This document shows, piece after piece, positions 7,029 through 15,909 of a stretch of DNA of 25,556 nucleotides. Position 1 is the stretch's first letter. Every line of letters starts with the position of its first letter. The notes beneath the pieces are model-generated. The model saw only the letters and a program-made list of their open reading frames with translations, was not told the DNA's origin and did no database searches. Both the position numbers and the translations under genes were made by a program. The stretch comes from Leptofilum sp050292445 (lineage in GTDB: Bacteria > Chloroflexota > Anaerolineae > Promineifilales > Promineifilaceae): the NCBI GenBank assembly GCA_050292445.1, contig JBNKLQ010000062.1, positions 1 through 25,556 of the forward strand, in the 5' to 3' direction.

Positions 7029-9356
7029 TCAATCCGTAAGATCTGGCAGGCCCAACCAGGAGCCATAAAAGTAGCTGATGAACAGGAAGAGACCACCAAA
7101 TCCGGCAAATAGTAAAATGCGCCAGACGGTTTCCACGACGACCAGATCGACGAGGAATAGCTTGCCGACCAGCAAAAATAGAGTTGCCAGGGCCACGAGC
7201 CGCAGGAGTTGATTATGGAAGTAAAGCGCTACACTTAGCAGGATAATGGCATAAATGCCCCAAACGATGGTCACCAGGCCTTGACCACTGAGCAGGTTGA
7301 ATTCCTGCCAGAACCAGGCAAGCAAGGCCACATGGGTTATTAGCCGATACCCGATGCGAACATAGGCCTCTTCTGCATCTGTGAAGAGGTAAGAAGTGAT
7401 AAAGATGAGACCAATAACAGCTAGGCTGAAGAAAGAGAGCAGGTTCAGAACGGCCGTTGCTGGACGATACCGTAACATCTGGTCGAATAACAGAAACATG
7501 ACAACCAGAGACAGCAAATGAGGTAGCCAACGCATCAGCTCCTGTTCCTGGCGGCGCGCATTCCAATGGAACAAAACAGCATGAATCCCCCAGCTCATGG
7601 TAACCAGACCAGGTATGTTAAAAAGTTGCAGCTCGCGTCGCCACCAGAGCAGCATGGCCACATGGGCAATGAGCCAATAAGCCAGGCGGACCTCAGACCT
7701 CTTTTCGGCTTGCAGAAAATAGGCAATCCCAAAAAGCAGGCCAATAATGACGAGATCGACAACTGAATCCAGATTCAAAATTGGTGTGTGCCTGCTCGAA
7801 AAAATGAATCTCTCAAAGAATCTTTCAAACAACAAAGCAATGACAATCAGCGATAAAGCGTGAGCACCCACCTGTAAGGAAATGAACTTAATGAAGCGTG
7901 TGCCAAAATGAAGGAGGGTGGCTTCCAAGGCAAAGGCCAACAGAAGCCAGCTGCCATCAAATAGTTGAACAAGGGCAATGTTGAAAAAGAGTACGGCCGT
8001 TAACCCATGCATATACCACATGTTATCGCGACCTGGCTTGGCACTGATCCCTAGCGCGACCAGGGCAAACAAACAAGCGGCTCCCAGCGTGATCAAGCCT
8101 TTGCTCACATCTGTAAGGTGCCAAAGCTGCCAGGTGAGCCACAGGGCAATTAGGGGATTCAATATAATGGTGAAGCGCGGATGCGCCTGCAAGGGCAGCT
8201 GACCTATCTGGGCCAGATATGAATCGGCGATGCCAAACTTGATGGGTGGCAGACGGTTAGGGTCTTCTAGCCAATCCAGATGGCGCAAAACGGGCATGGC
8301 CCAAAACATGAGTAGGCCAAACAAAATACCGCCTTGCAAGGTGAGGTTGTCTGCGCTGAAAGTGGGGCTGTTGACCAGGTTAGATGTCCACATCACGCCA
8401 AGCAGTATGCCCCAACCGCCGACGTTGGCCAGCCAGAGCAAAATCTGCCATCCCTGGAAAAAGTAAATCAGCACCAGGCTGCCGCAAATTAAACAGGTGT
8501 AAATGATAAGGCCGATGGTGTTGCCCTGACCGGTATAAAGCAGGAACGGCGTGGCTAATCCGCCCAAGCCGCCAATGAGAGACAGCATCGCTTCTTTTTG
8601 GCGCAGCGAAAGCGTAAAAGTCAGTATCGTTACCAGGAACATAAAGCCAAAGGCGACGGGGAAGGAGACAAGATTATACAAACGAAAAGCAGCAAAGCCA
8701 GTGAGGTAGTAAGCGGCAACACCGCCACCTTGTAATGCCTGGCCAAAATACGGCCGTTTCCGTGATGTTCTATACCCAATTCCTAACAAGCTAGTGCCCA
8801 GCAGTAGGCCAATCGCTACCCGCTCTGGCGGACCAATCCATCCCTGATCCACCGCGTAGTTAAACAGAAAGGCCAGCGCCAGCAGCAGCAGACCCAGGCC
8901 GATCTTGTTAAACCAGAAATCGCTGCGCCAGATGTTTTCGGGCAGGCTTAAGTGCGGTGGCTCAGACTGCGATGGTGCTGGCGGATTAATTGGTAAGTCT
9001 GATGAGGTTTCTGCTGGTTGTGGGGTAGGTGCCCATACAGCAGGGGGTAAGGTGACTGGTGGTGGTGGGGCGGTACTGGGTGTGGAGGTTTCCAACAAGG
9101 GTTCTCGTGCGGGTGGCGGTTCTGGTGTTTTGGGAACGGCCGTTTGCGGCAGTGGCTCCGGTTCAGGAGGGGGCTTGGTCGTTTTAGTTGAGACCTCGCG
9201 ATGTAACTCGGCCACGATGGTTTCCATCCGGGCCAGCCGTTGGGCCAGGGTTCTAAAGAGATCGGCCTGGCGAAAGTTGGTCTGGCAGTGGCGGCAGGTC
9301 ATGCGATTCGCCTCGTTTTCGGTACCACAAAATGGACAAACGGTTTTCTCGCTCAT
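7029..9356 (-). CDS. Zinc-ribbon DUF2339 multi-span membrane protein
   Basis: A 775-residue predicted inner-membrane protein. The N-terminus carries a zinc ribbon with Cys7, Cys10, Cys21 and Cys24 (CPFCG and CRHCQ). A short heptad-like helix (about 30-58) and a Pro/Thr-rich linker (about 60-140) follow. The remaining 620 residues are a long series of hydrophobic spans (about twenty) with repeated Trp/Tyr-rich motifs such as VTMSWGIHAVLFHW and VTIVWGIYAIILL, the pattern of the DUF2339 family. Its biochemical role is unknown. The cytosolic zinc ribbon plus flexible linker could recruit a partner, which is inference. The start has GGGGAG shortly upstream. It is divergent from the NRPS and followed by the secreted protein gene on the same strand. 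Confidence 0.92.
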   Translation of the reverse strand: MSEKTVCPFCGTENEANRMTCRHCQTNFRQADLFRTLAQRLARMETIVAELHREVSTKTTKPPPEPEPLPQTAVPKTPEPPPAREPLLETSTPSTAPPPPVTLPPAVWAPTPQPAETSSDLPINPPAPSQSEPPHLSLPENIWRSDFWFNKIGLGLLLLALAFLFNYAVDQGWIGPPERVAIGLLLGTSLLGIGYRTSRKRPYFGQALQGGGVAAYYLTGFAAFRLYNLVSFPVAFGFMFLVTILTFTLSLRQKEAMLSLIGGLGGLATPFLLYTGQGNTIGLIIYTCLICGSLVLIYFFQGWQILLWLANVGGWGILLGVMWTSNLVNSPTFSADNLTLQGGILFGLLMFWAMPVLRHLDWLEDPNRLPPIKFGIADSYLAQIGQLPLQAHPRFTIILNPLIALWLTWQLWHLTDVSKGLITLGAACLFALVALGISAKPGRDNMWYMHGLTAVLFFNIALVQLFDGSWLLLAFALEATLLHFGTRFIKFISLQVGAHALSLIVIALLFERFFERFIFSSRHTPILNLDSVVDLVIIGLLFGIAYFLQAEKRSEVRLAYWLIAHVAMLLWWRRELQLFNIPGLVTMSWGIHAVLFHWNARRQEQELMRWLPHLLSLVVMFLLFDQMLRYRPATAVLNLLSFFSLAVIGLIFITSYLFTDAEEAYVRIGYRLITHVALLAWFWQEFNLLSGQGLVTIVWGIYAIILLSVALYFHNQLLRLVALATLFLLVGKLFLVDLVVVETVWRILLFAGFGGLFLFISYFYGSWLGLPDLTD

Positions 9357-9371
9357 GGTTTCTCCCCTTTG

Positions 9372-9452
9372 GGTTTGCCCGTTTTCAACTTTAGCTTTTG
9401 GAGAACGGGCAAACCTTGCGGATGCGTTTCCTTATCAAAGTTATTTGTGAAC
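9372..9452 (+). repeat. Dispersed element, copy A
   Basis: The element begins with a hairpin, GGTTTGCCCGTTTTC (9372-9386) with GAGAACGGGCAAACC (9401-9415), and continues to TTATTTGTGAAC (ending 9452). A diverged copy lies in opposite orientation at 20394-20475, matching at roughly three quarters of positions. The most conserved part is the right end (GTTTCCTTATC and AAAGTTATTTGTGAAC). It directly precedes the DUF2339 start region. Its nature is unknown; it could be a MITE-like or REP-like unit. Confidence 0.7.
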
Positions 9453-9461
9453 ACATCCTTT

Positions 9462-9488
9462 GGTTAAAAAGTGGCAAGCTTTTTAACC
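9462..9488. repeat. Perfect 10-bp hairpin GGTTAAAAAG/CTTTTTAACC
   Basis: GGTTAAAAAG (9462-9471) pairs with CTTTTTAACC (9479-9488) around the loop TGGCAAG. It sits ten bases beyond dispersed element copy A and may be part of that element, but it is not found next to copy B. No U-tract follows, so a terminator role is weak. Confidence 0.55.
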
Positions 9489-9671
9489 CAATCGTTAGGA
9501 GACAGGGTACGGATACGGCCGTTCCGCGTCAAACACTTGAGTGCGTCAGGTAGGTGTTAGTCGGATAGGTGAGGGAATTTGTGTCAGAATCTTTGTGTAT
9601 AGTCGTAGGCATTGTCGCCAGGCTTAATTGAATCTGTAAGAGTAAAATCTTACGGTCTGCATGGCACGAAC

Positions 9672-9788
9672 ATGAACAATACCGATTTCAAGCACGGAGC
9701 TAATTTTGGAATTGGGGTAGCCAACCACCTATTTACCGTAAGAGAACTGTTTCATCCGGCAGAAAATTGGCGGGAATTTTTGGCTTAA
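9672..9788 (+). CDS. Doubtful 38-codon ORF upstream of the NRPS
   Basis: ATG 9672 opens a frame to TAA 9786-9788 that encodes 38 residues and ends with FHPAENWREFLA. The composition is protein-like (several aromatic and charged residues, no low complexity). It has no clear Shine-Dalgarno sequence, and I recognise no family. It could be a small leader peptide, a remnant of a decayed gene, or chance. It does not resemble an MbtH-type NRPS helper. Confidence 0.2.
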   Translation: MNNTDFKHGANFGIGVANHLFTVRELFHPAENWREFLA

Positions 9789-9891
9789 GTCTTGTTTTAG
9801 CATAAAGCAACAAGCATAGAATGCTTTTGCCTATTTTTATTTCGCAATTTTTGCACTCATTATTTGACAATTTACAACAAAGAATACATTC

Positions 9892-12800
9892 ATGAAATCA
9901 TCATCAATACGTCAAACCGTTGATGAAAACGAGTTTCTTTTAACTAAACAAAACCCATACATTGCCAATTCTCCCCTTCAACGAAGGCTCGCATCAGGAG
10001 AGAGTTACCCTTCCCCAAATGGCTTTAGCGAATTCAAGCTTTCCGAAATAGAGCAATCCATTCCGGATCGTTTTGAGAAAATAGCGCGTCGCTATCCTCA
10101 TCATGTAGCGATTAAGTCCAAAGCAGAATGCCTGACATTTGCCAGCTTAAATCAGGCTGCCAATCGCCTTGCGCACTCTATCCTGCAACAAAGTGAAGAA
10201 GAAAGAATGGTTGCCGTGCTGCTTAAGCAAGGTGCCGCTTTTTTAACGGCGATGTTGGGCACGCTCAAGGCTGGCAAAACGTATATTCCTATCGATCCCT
10301 CATTTCCACGAGAAAGGCTCGATTTGATTGTTGCCGACGCTCAGCCAAACATTCTCATCACTACAAGTGAGTACCAAGCATTGGCTCACAACCTGATTTC
10401 CGACAGTGGCCACATTATTAACCTGGATGAAATTCCCGATAATGTTTCTGGTGCGAATCCCCACTTGCACATTTCTCCCGATACCCTGGCCTGCATCATT
10501 TATACCAGTGGCTCTACTGGACGGCCGAAAGGGGTTATGCAGAATCATCGAAATTTGCTTCACAACTGCCGTAACCAAACCAATCTCTACAAAATCGAGG
10601 CGAAAGATCGGCTGATTCTACTATATTCTAGCAGTGTGATGGGGGCCGTAAGAGTCACCTACAATGCGCTGTTGAATGGGGCGGGGCTTTATTACGTTGA
10701 TGTTAAAGAAAATGGTCTACCCGAGTTGACGCGCACGTTGATTCAGGAAAAGATCACGATCTACCATTCGGTTGCTTCACTCTTTCGCTTTTTTGCAGAA
10801 ACATTACCTGCTAACCAGACCTTTCCTCATTTGCGGGGAATTATCCTGGGTGGAGAAGCAACGCTGAGCAGCGATGTGACGCTGTATAAACAACATTTTC
10901 CGCAAGCCCTGTTGTATGTTGGTATTGGCTCCACAGAAGCAGGCACCATGCGCCAAATTGTGTTGGATAAAGAAACGGCCGTAAATCACAGCACCGTCCC
11001 CCCTGGGTATCCGGTAGACAATATGGAAGTCATGATCCTGAATAAAGCCGGACAGCCGGTTGACCCAGGGCAAGTCGGAGAAATAGCTGTTCGCAGTAAA
11101 TATATTTCGCTTGGCTACTGGCAACGGCCAGAATTAACCAAAAACGTCTTCCGCAAACATCCAGAAAATGGTGAACGCACCTACCTCACGGGCGATTTGG
11201 GCGTTATTTTGCCCGATGGCTGCCTGGTGCATCGCGGTCGAAAAGATTTTCAGGTGAAAATCCGAGGGTTTCGGGTTGAACTGACAGAAATTGAGGCTGC
11301 ACTCCGCGCTTCTGGTCAGGTAAGCGAAACAGTTGTCATAGGGCATAAAGACCCTGCTGGCAGCATGAAGCTCATCGCCTACGTCGTTCCTCAAGAGAAT
11401 GAAGAAATTTCCCGGCGCGAACTTCGTGATGTTCTCAAATCGAAGCTGCCGGATTACATGATCCCCTCATTTTTTGTCACGTTAGAAGCGCTGCCGCGTA
11501 CGCCCAATGGCAAAGTGGATCGCAAAGCCTTACCAATTCCCGACCTCAGCCGCCCTGAGCGCGTAACGGATTATGTGGCTCCACGCTCCGAACCGGAGAA
11601 AGCGTTATCACGCATCTGGTCTGAGGTCTTGCGCGTTGAGCAAATTGGCGTGCATGACAACTTTTTTGAGTTGGGTGGCCATTCGTTATCGGTGACGCAG
11701 CTCGTTTCACGTATCCGTAAGCTGCTCTTGGTGCCAATCGAGCCACTGGACATCTTTGCCAAACCGACCATTGCTGAATTAGCCGCCTCGCTCACAGCAA
11801 GACAAGCGCAGTCGATGGAAGCTGCCTCACCCATTGAACCAGTTTTGCGGCAAGCGCATATGCCGCTTTCTTTCTCACAGCAGCGGCTTTGGTTTTTGAG
11901 CCAGCTAGAGCCAGAGAGCGCCGCTTATCACATTTCTGTGGCGTATCGGCTCCAGGGAAAGCTACATATTGAGGCGCTTGAACAGAGTTTCAACAAAATC
12001 ATCGAGCGGCATGAATCGCTGCGAACGGTTTTTGGTCAGGAAGAGGGTGTGCCTTATCAGAAGATTCTGCCTGAGATGCCTTTTCAGGTGGAACGTGTTG
12101 ATTTGAGGCAGGTTGCCCCGGCAGCATTAGAGGATGAAATTGAGCAGCAAATAGCCGTGTTTAATAAACGGCCGTTCGACTTAAAAACTGGCCCATTGCT
12201 GCGTGTTGGCTTGTTCCAGATAGCAGATGAGCAGCATTTGTTGGCCATCACCAAGCACCATCTTATTTCAGATGGCTCTTCACAAGGCATCTTGCTGCAA
12301 GAATTATCGACGCTATATGCCGGGCTTGTGGCCGATGAGCACCCACAGTTGCCAGACCTGCCGGTGCAGTATGCTGATTTTGCCATATGGCAGCAGGAAT
12401 GGTTGTCTGGGGAAACCTTGGCCAACCAGCTTGATTATTGGCGTGAGCAGCTAACGGGCGCACCGCCTTTCCTGGAGCTGCCTACGGATTTTCCACGGCC
12501 GAATCAACAAACTTTTCGTGGCGGACGGGAAGTTTTGGTACTGTCGGAATCTTTGACGACAGAGCTAAATGCGTTGAGTCGTCGTGAAAACGCCACCTTA
12601 TTCATGACGCTTCTCTCTGCTTTCCAGATTTTGCTGCGTCGGCTGGCGGGGCAAGAAGATATTGTGGTGGGCACCCCCATTGCCGGACGCAACCGGGCGG
12701 AAATTGAAAATCTGATCGGATTTTTCATCAATAATTTGGTGATACGCACGGGCGTAGCGGATGATTTGACGTTTCGTGAACTGCTGACGCAGGTTCGTGC

Positions 12801-15800
12801 GCAGGCGTTGGGGGCGTATGCCCACCAGGATTTACCGTTTGAGAAGCTGCTGGAAGAGTTAAAGCCAGAGCGAGATTTGAGCCGGACGCCACTCTTCCAG
12901 GTCTTCTTTAACATGCTAAATGTGGAGCTGTATCAACTGGATTTGGCTGGGTTGCAGGTGGAACGGCTGTCGCGTACGGATCGGGAATCGAAGTTTGACC
13001 TGACGCTGTATGCGCGGGAGGAAAACGACCGTATTCACCTACGCTTAATCTACAATGCAGATTTGTTTACGGCCGTGCGCATGGCCGAGCTTCTGCGCCA
13101 GTTCCAAACATTGCTAAACCAAATTATTCGGCAGCCCAACCACAAGCTGGCTGATTATCAGCTGGTGACAAAAACAGCCCAGAAACTGCTACCTACTCCC
13201 CAAAAACCATTGCCAGAAACGTGGTCTGGGGCGGTGCATACCCTGGTTTCCAAACAAGCACAAAAAGACCCCGAAAAGATTGCGCTATCCGATGCACAGG
13301 CAACCTGGACGTATGCCGAACTGGAAGCGCGGGGTAATCAGTTAGCCCATTATTTGCATGAGCACGGCATTAAATCCGGGGATGTGGTGGCGATTTATGC
13401 AGATCGGGCCGCTTCATTGGTTTGGAGCGTGTTGGGCATCTTGAAAGCGGGAGCCGCTTTTTTGATTTTAGACCCGGCGTATCCGGCAGGGCGTTTGCGG
13501 CAATATTTGGGGGAGGCCCAACCCAAAGGCTGGATTCAACTGGAAACGGCCGTTTCCCCCCCAACTACCATCACAGAATGGCTAGACCAGGCTGCGTTGG
13601 CCTGCCATGTGACGCTGCCGCCTGGGCCAACGGCCGTTCCCGCCGCCCTCGCGCAGCAGCCAACAGCCCCACCTGAAATCACGGTTGCCCCTGATGATCT
13701 CGCCTACCTCATTTTTACGTCTGGCACCACCGGGAAGCCGAAAGGTATTTTAGGCCGTCATCGTCCGCTGGCTCACTTCTTCCCCTGGCAAATTGAGACT
13801 TTCACTCTTAAGGCGGAAGACCGATTCACGATGCTTTCTGGTCTGGCCCATGACCCACTGCTGCGAGACATCTTCACGCCGCTGCTGGCTGGGGCAACAT
13901 TGTATATCCCGACCCAAGACCAGATGCTTCAGCCGGGCCAACTGGCCCGTTGGCTGGTTAAGCACGCGATTACCGTGACGCACCTGACCCCCGCATTGGG
14001 GCAAGTGATGGCGATGACAACTGCGGCGCAAACGGCCGTTACCCTGCCCACGGTGCGCTACGCCTTTTTTGGCGGGGATCGATTGACCCAGCAAGATGTT
14101 CACACGTTAAAAGCTCTGGCCAATGATGTGACCTGCGTCAACTTTTACGGCACCACCGAAACGCCGCAGGCGATGGCTTACCACATTGCCTCGCCAGACG
14201 CCGCAACGGAGGAAACGACTGACAATCTGGTGCCTATTGGGCAAGGCATTGCCGATGTGCAGCTGCTGGTGCTGAACGCCCAGCGGCGGCTGGCTGGTAT
14301 TGGTGAGCTGGGCGAAATTTATATCCGCACGCCGTATTTGGCGCAGGGCTATTTGCATAACACGTCTCTCACCTCAGAACGCTTTATCGCCAGCCCGCTT
14401 ACGGGTAACCTGGACGACATCTGGTACCGGACTGGCGATTTGGGGCGCTACACACCAACGGGCACGGTGATGTTTTATGGCCGCGCCGACCGGCAGGTAA
14501 AAATTCGGGGTTTCCGCGTAGAACTGCCGGAGATTGAAGCGGCGTTGGGTCAGATTGATGGTGTGGTCAACTCGGTTGTAAATGCACCGGCTGATTCGGT
14601 TGGCAACGTACAGTTGGTGGCGTATCTGGTGATGGCGGCGGCGGAACGGCCGTTTTCCCCCATCGATTTACGCACGGAACTTGGCAAAACATTGCCCACC
14701 TACATGCTGCCTGCCGCTTTTGTGCAGCTGGAACAACTGCCGCTGACCCCCAATGGCAAAATCGATAATGCTCAACTCCCCTTGCCCGACCAGGCGGCCA
14801 TGCTGGACCGTACCCGCTACGCACCACCCACGGATGCCCTGGAAAACCAGCTGGTAAACATTTGGGAAAAGGTCTTGGATGTCCGCCCGATTGGTATCCA
14901 TGATAATTATTTTGAAATCGGCGGGCAGTCTTTGCAGACAATTGCCTTATTTGCCCAAATTGAAAAGGTTTTTCAGACTCGGATACCATTGGCTACCATT
15001 TTTCAGGCACCGACGATTGCCAAGCTGGCTGAGGTGATGCGCCAAAATGGCGAGACGGAAAACTGGTCGTCCCTGGTGCCCATTGCGCCATCTGGTAGTA
15101 AACGGCCGTTTTTCTGCGTGCATGGTGGGGCGGGGCATGTCTACCATTATCGTGCTTTGGCCCACCATTTAGGGGCTGACCAGCCGTTTTATGGGCTGCA
15201 ACCAAGCAAAGGCAATGGGGACAATGGCCATCCAGAAGAAGATGTGAAAAAGATGGCCGCCGCTTATCTAGAAGAAATTCGGCAGGTACAGCCGGAAGGG
15301 CCTTATGCTGTGGGCGGTTTTTGTTTTGGAGCCATCGTCGCTTTTGAGATGGCTCAGCAGCTAACCCAGATGGGTGAAGAAGTCGCGCTGGTCGCTTTGA
15401 TTGACGCCCTGGAGCCTGGCTATATTGGGCAGATTATCCCCCCTGCAAGCCTACCGCAAGCGGAGGAGCTTGTCGGTTATAGTGAATTCTTAACAACTAA
15501 AGCAAAAATGAAGCTCAGGATTGCCAGATGGGCACGCCAATTGTTTATAGCTTTCGCGCCTGTTCGCCGTCGCTGGCGGCGTTTGAGTAAATCGCGCGAT
15601 AAATGGTTGGTGCGCCTCTATAAAACGCTCGGTCGGCCGTTGCCGCATCACCTGCACAATTATGAAATGTTGGCAGCCGCCCGCACGGCCCGACAGCAAT
15701 ATGTACCTGAAGTTTATTCAGGGGATCTTGCTGTTTTTCGTCGCGGTGACGTAGCTGAAGAAATCCCGGCAGACATGGGCTGGAACCGACTGACAACGCA

Positions 15801-15909
15801 GAAAGTGCAAGTGTACCAAATTCCTGGCACCCATCTTGAGCTGCTTCAGGAGCCGTACGTTCAAGAGTTGGCCCGCCAATTGGAAGCCAGCATGGATGAA
15901 AAAGGTTAG
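9892..15909 (+). CDS. Nonribosomal peptide synthetase, A-T-C-A-T-TE
   Basis: A 2005-residue two-module NRPS. A1 (about 55-550) has A3 YTSGSTGRPKG (204-214), A7 TGDLG (433-437) and A10 Lys541, but lacks the A4 FD motif and has GSTEAG instead of GPTE. T1 has carrier Ser598 (GGHS). The C domain (about 655-1095) has HHLISDG (789-795) with catalytic His790, and is LCL-like. A2 (about 1110-1630) has HDPLLRD (1320-1326), VTHLTPA (1362-1368), AFFGGD (1391-1396) and YGTTET (1419-1424), closely matching fungal LYS2. T2 has Ser1680 (GGQS). The TE (about 1738-2000) has GFCFGA with Cys1811 in the nucleophile position, Asp1838 and His1981. It should join two acyl units and release the product. No C domain precedes A1, so A1 loads the first unit. 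No phosphopantetheinyl transferase, MbtH or tailoring gene is adjacent. ATG 9892 has only a weak ribosome binding site. Confidence 0.96.
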   Translation: MKSSSIRQTVDENEFLLTKQNPYIANSPLQRRLASGESYPSPNGFSEFKLSEIEQSIPDRFEKIARRYPHHVAIKSKAECLTFASLNQAANRLAHSILQQSEEERMVAVLLKQGAAFLTAMLGTLKAGKTYIPIDPSFPRERLDLIVADAQPNILITTSEYQALAHNLISDSGHIINLDEIPDNVSGANPHLHISPDTLACIIYTSGSTGRPKGVMQNHRNLLHNCRNQTNLYKIEAKDRLILLYSSSVMGAVRVTYNALLNGAGLYYVDVKENGLPELTRTLIQEKITIYHSVASLFRFFAETLPANQTFPHLRGIILGGEATLSSDVTLYKQHFPQALLYVGIGSTEAGTMRQIVLDKETAVNHSTVPPGYPVDNMEVMILNKAGQPVDPGQVGEIAVRSKYISLGYWQRPELTKNVFRKHPENGERTYLTGDLGVILPDGCLVHRGRKDFQVKIRGFRVELTEIEAALRASGQVSETVVIGHKDPAGSMKLIAYVVPQENEEISRRELRDVLKSKLPDYMIPSFFVTLEALPRTPNGKVDRKALPIPDLSRPERVTDYVAPRSEPEKALSRIWSEVLRVEQIGVHDNFFELGGHSLSVTQLVSRIRKLLLVPIEPLDIFAKPTIAELAASLTARQAQSMEAASPIEPVLRQAHMPLSFSQQRLWFLSQLEPESAAYHISVAYRLQGKLHIEALEQSFNKIIERHESLRTVFGQEEGVPYQKILPEMPFQVERVDLRQVAPAALEDEIEQQIAVFNKRPFDLKTGPLLRVGLFQIADEQHLLAITKHHLISDGSSQGILLQELSTLYAGLVADEHPQLPDLPVQYADFAIWQQEWLSGETLANQLDYWREQLTGAPPFLELPTDFPRPNQQTFRGGREVLVLSESLTTELNALSRRENATLFMTLLSAFQILLRRLAGQEDIVVGTPIAGRNRAEIENLIGFFINNLVIRTGVADDLTFRELLTQVRAQALGAYAHQDLPFEKLLEELKPERDLSRTPLFQVFFNMLNVELYQLDLAGLQVERLSRTDRESKFDLTLYAREENDRIHLRLIYNADLFTAVRMAELLRQFQTLLNQIIRQPNHKLADYQLVTKTAQKLLPTPQKPLPETWSGAVHTLVSKQAQKDPEKIALSDAQATWTYAELEARGNQLAHYLHEHGIKSGDVVAIYADRAASLVWSVLGILKAGAAFLILDPAYPAGRLRQYLGEAQPKGWIQLETAVSPPTTITEWLDQAALACHVTLPPGPTAVPAALAQQPTAPPEITVAPDDLAYLIFTSGTTGKPKGILGRHRPLAHFFPWQIETFTLKAEDRFTMLSGLAHDPLLRDIFTPLLAGATLYIPTQDQMLQPGQLARWLVKHAITVTHLTPALGQVMAMTTAAQTAVTLPTVRYAFFGGDRLTQQDVHTLKALANDVTCVNFYGTTETPQAMAYHIASPDAATEETTDNLVPIGQGIADVQLLVLNAQRRLAGIGELGEIYIRTPYLAQGYLHNTSLTSERFIASPLTGNLDDIWYRTGDLGRYTPTGTVMFYGRADRQVKIRGFRVELPEIEAALGQIDGVVNSVVNAPADSVGNVQLVAYLVMAAAERPFSPIDLRTELGKTLPTYMLPAAFVQLEQLPLTPNGKIDNAQLPLPDQAAMLDRTRYAPPTDALENQLVNIWEKVLDVRPIGIHDNYFEIGGQSLQTIALFAQIEKVFQTRIPLATIFQAPTIAKLAEVMRQNGETENWSSLVPIAPSGSKRPFFCVHGGAGHVYHYRALAHHLGADQPFYGLQPSKGNGDNGHPEEDVKKMAAAYLEEIRQVQPEGPYAVGGFCFGAIVAFEMAQQLTQMGEEVALVALIDALEPGYIGQIIPPASLPQAEELVGYSEFLTTKAKMKLRIARWARQLFIAFAPVRRRWRRLSKSRDKWLVRLYKTLGRPLPHHLHNYEMLAAARTARQQYVPEVYSGDLAVFRRGDVAEEIPADMGWNRLTTQKVQVYQIPGTHLELLQEPYVQELARQLEASMDEKG

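Larger units (their letters stand above)
9357..9891. other. 535-base divergent spacer before the NRPS
   Basis: This is the largest spacer in the window. It holds one copy of a two-copy dispersed element (9372-9452), a perfect hairpin (9462-9488), an ACGGCCGT palindrome (9515-9522), a small stem GTAAGA/TCTTAC (about 9632-9649) and a 38-codon ORF (9672-9788). The stretch before the NRPS start is AT-rich and has TTGACA at 9864-9869, which is too close to the start codon to be a normal -35 box. Regulatory sites for the NRPS should lie here but none can be assigned. Confidence 0.6.

Noticed and set aside
9864..9890. TTGACA before the NRPS as a -35 promoter box
   Set aside because: A matching -10 would overlap the start codon region, so it cannot give a normal leader.
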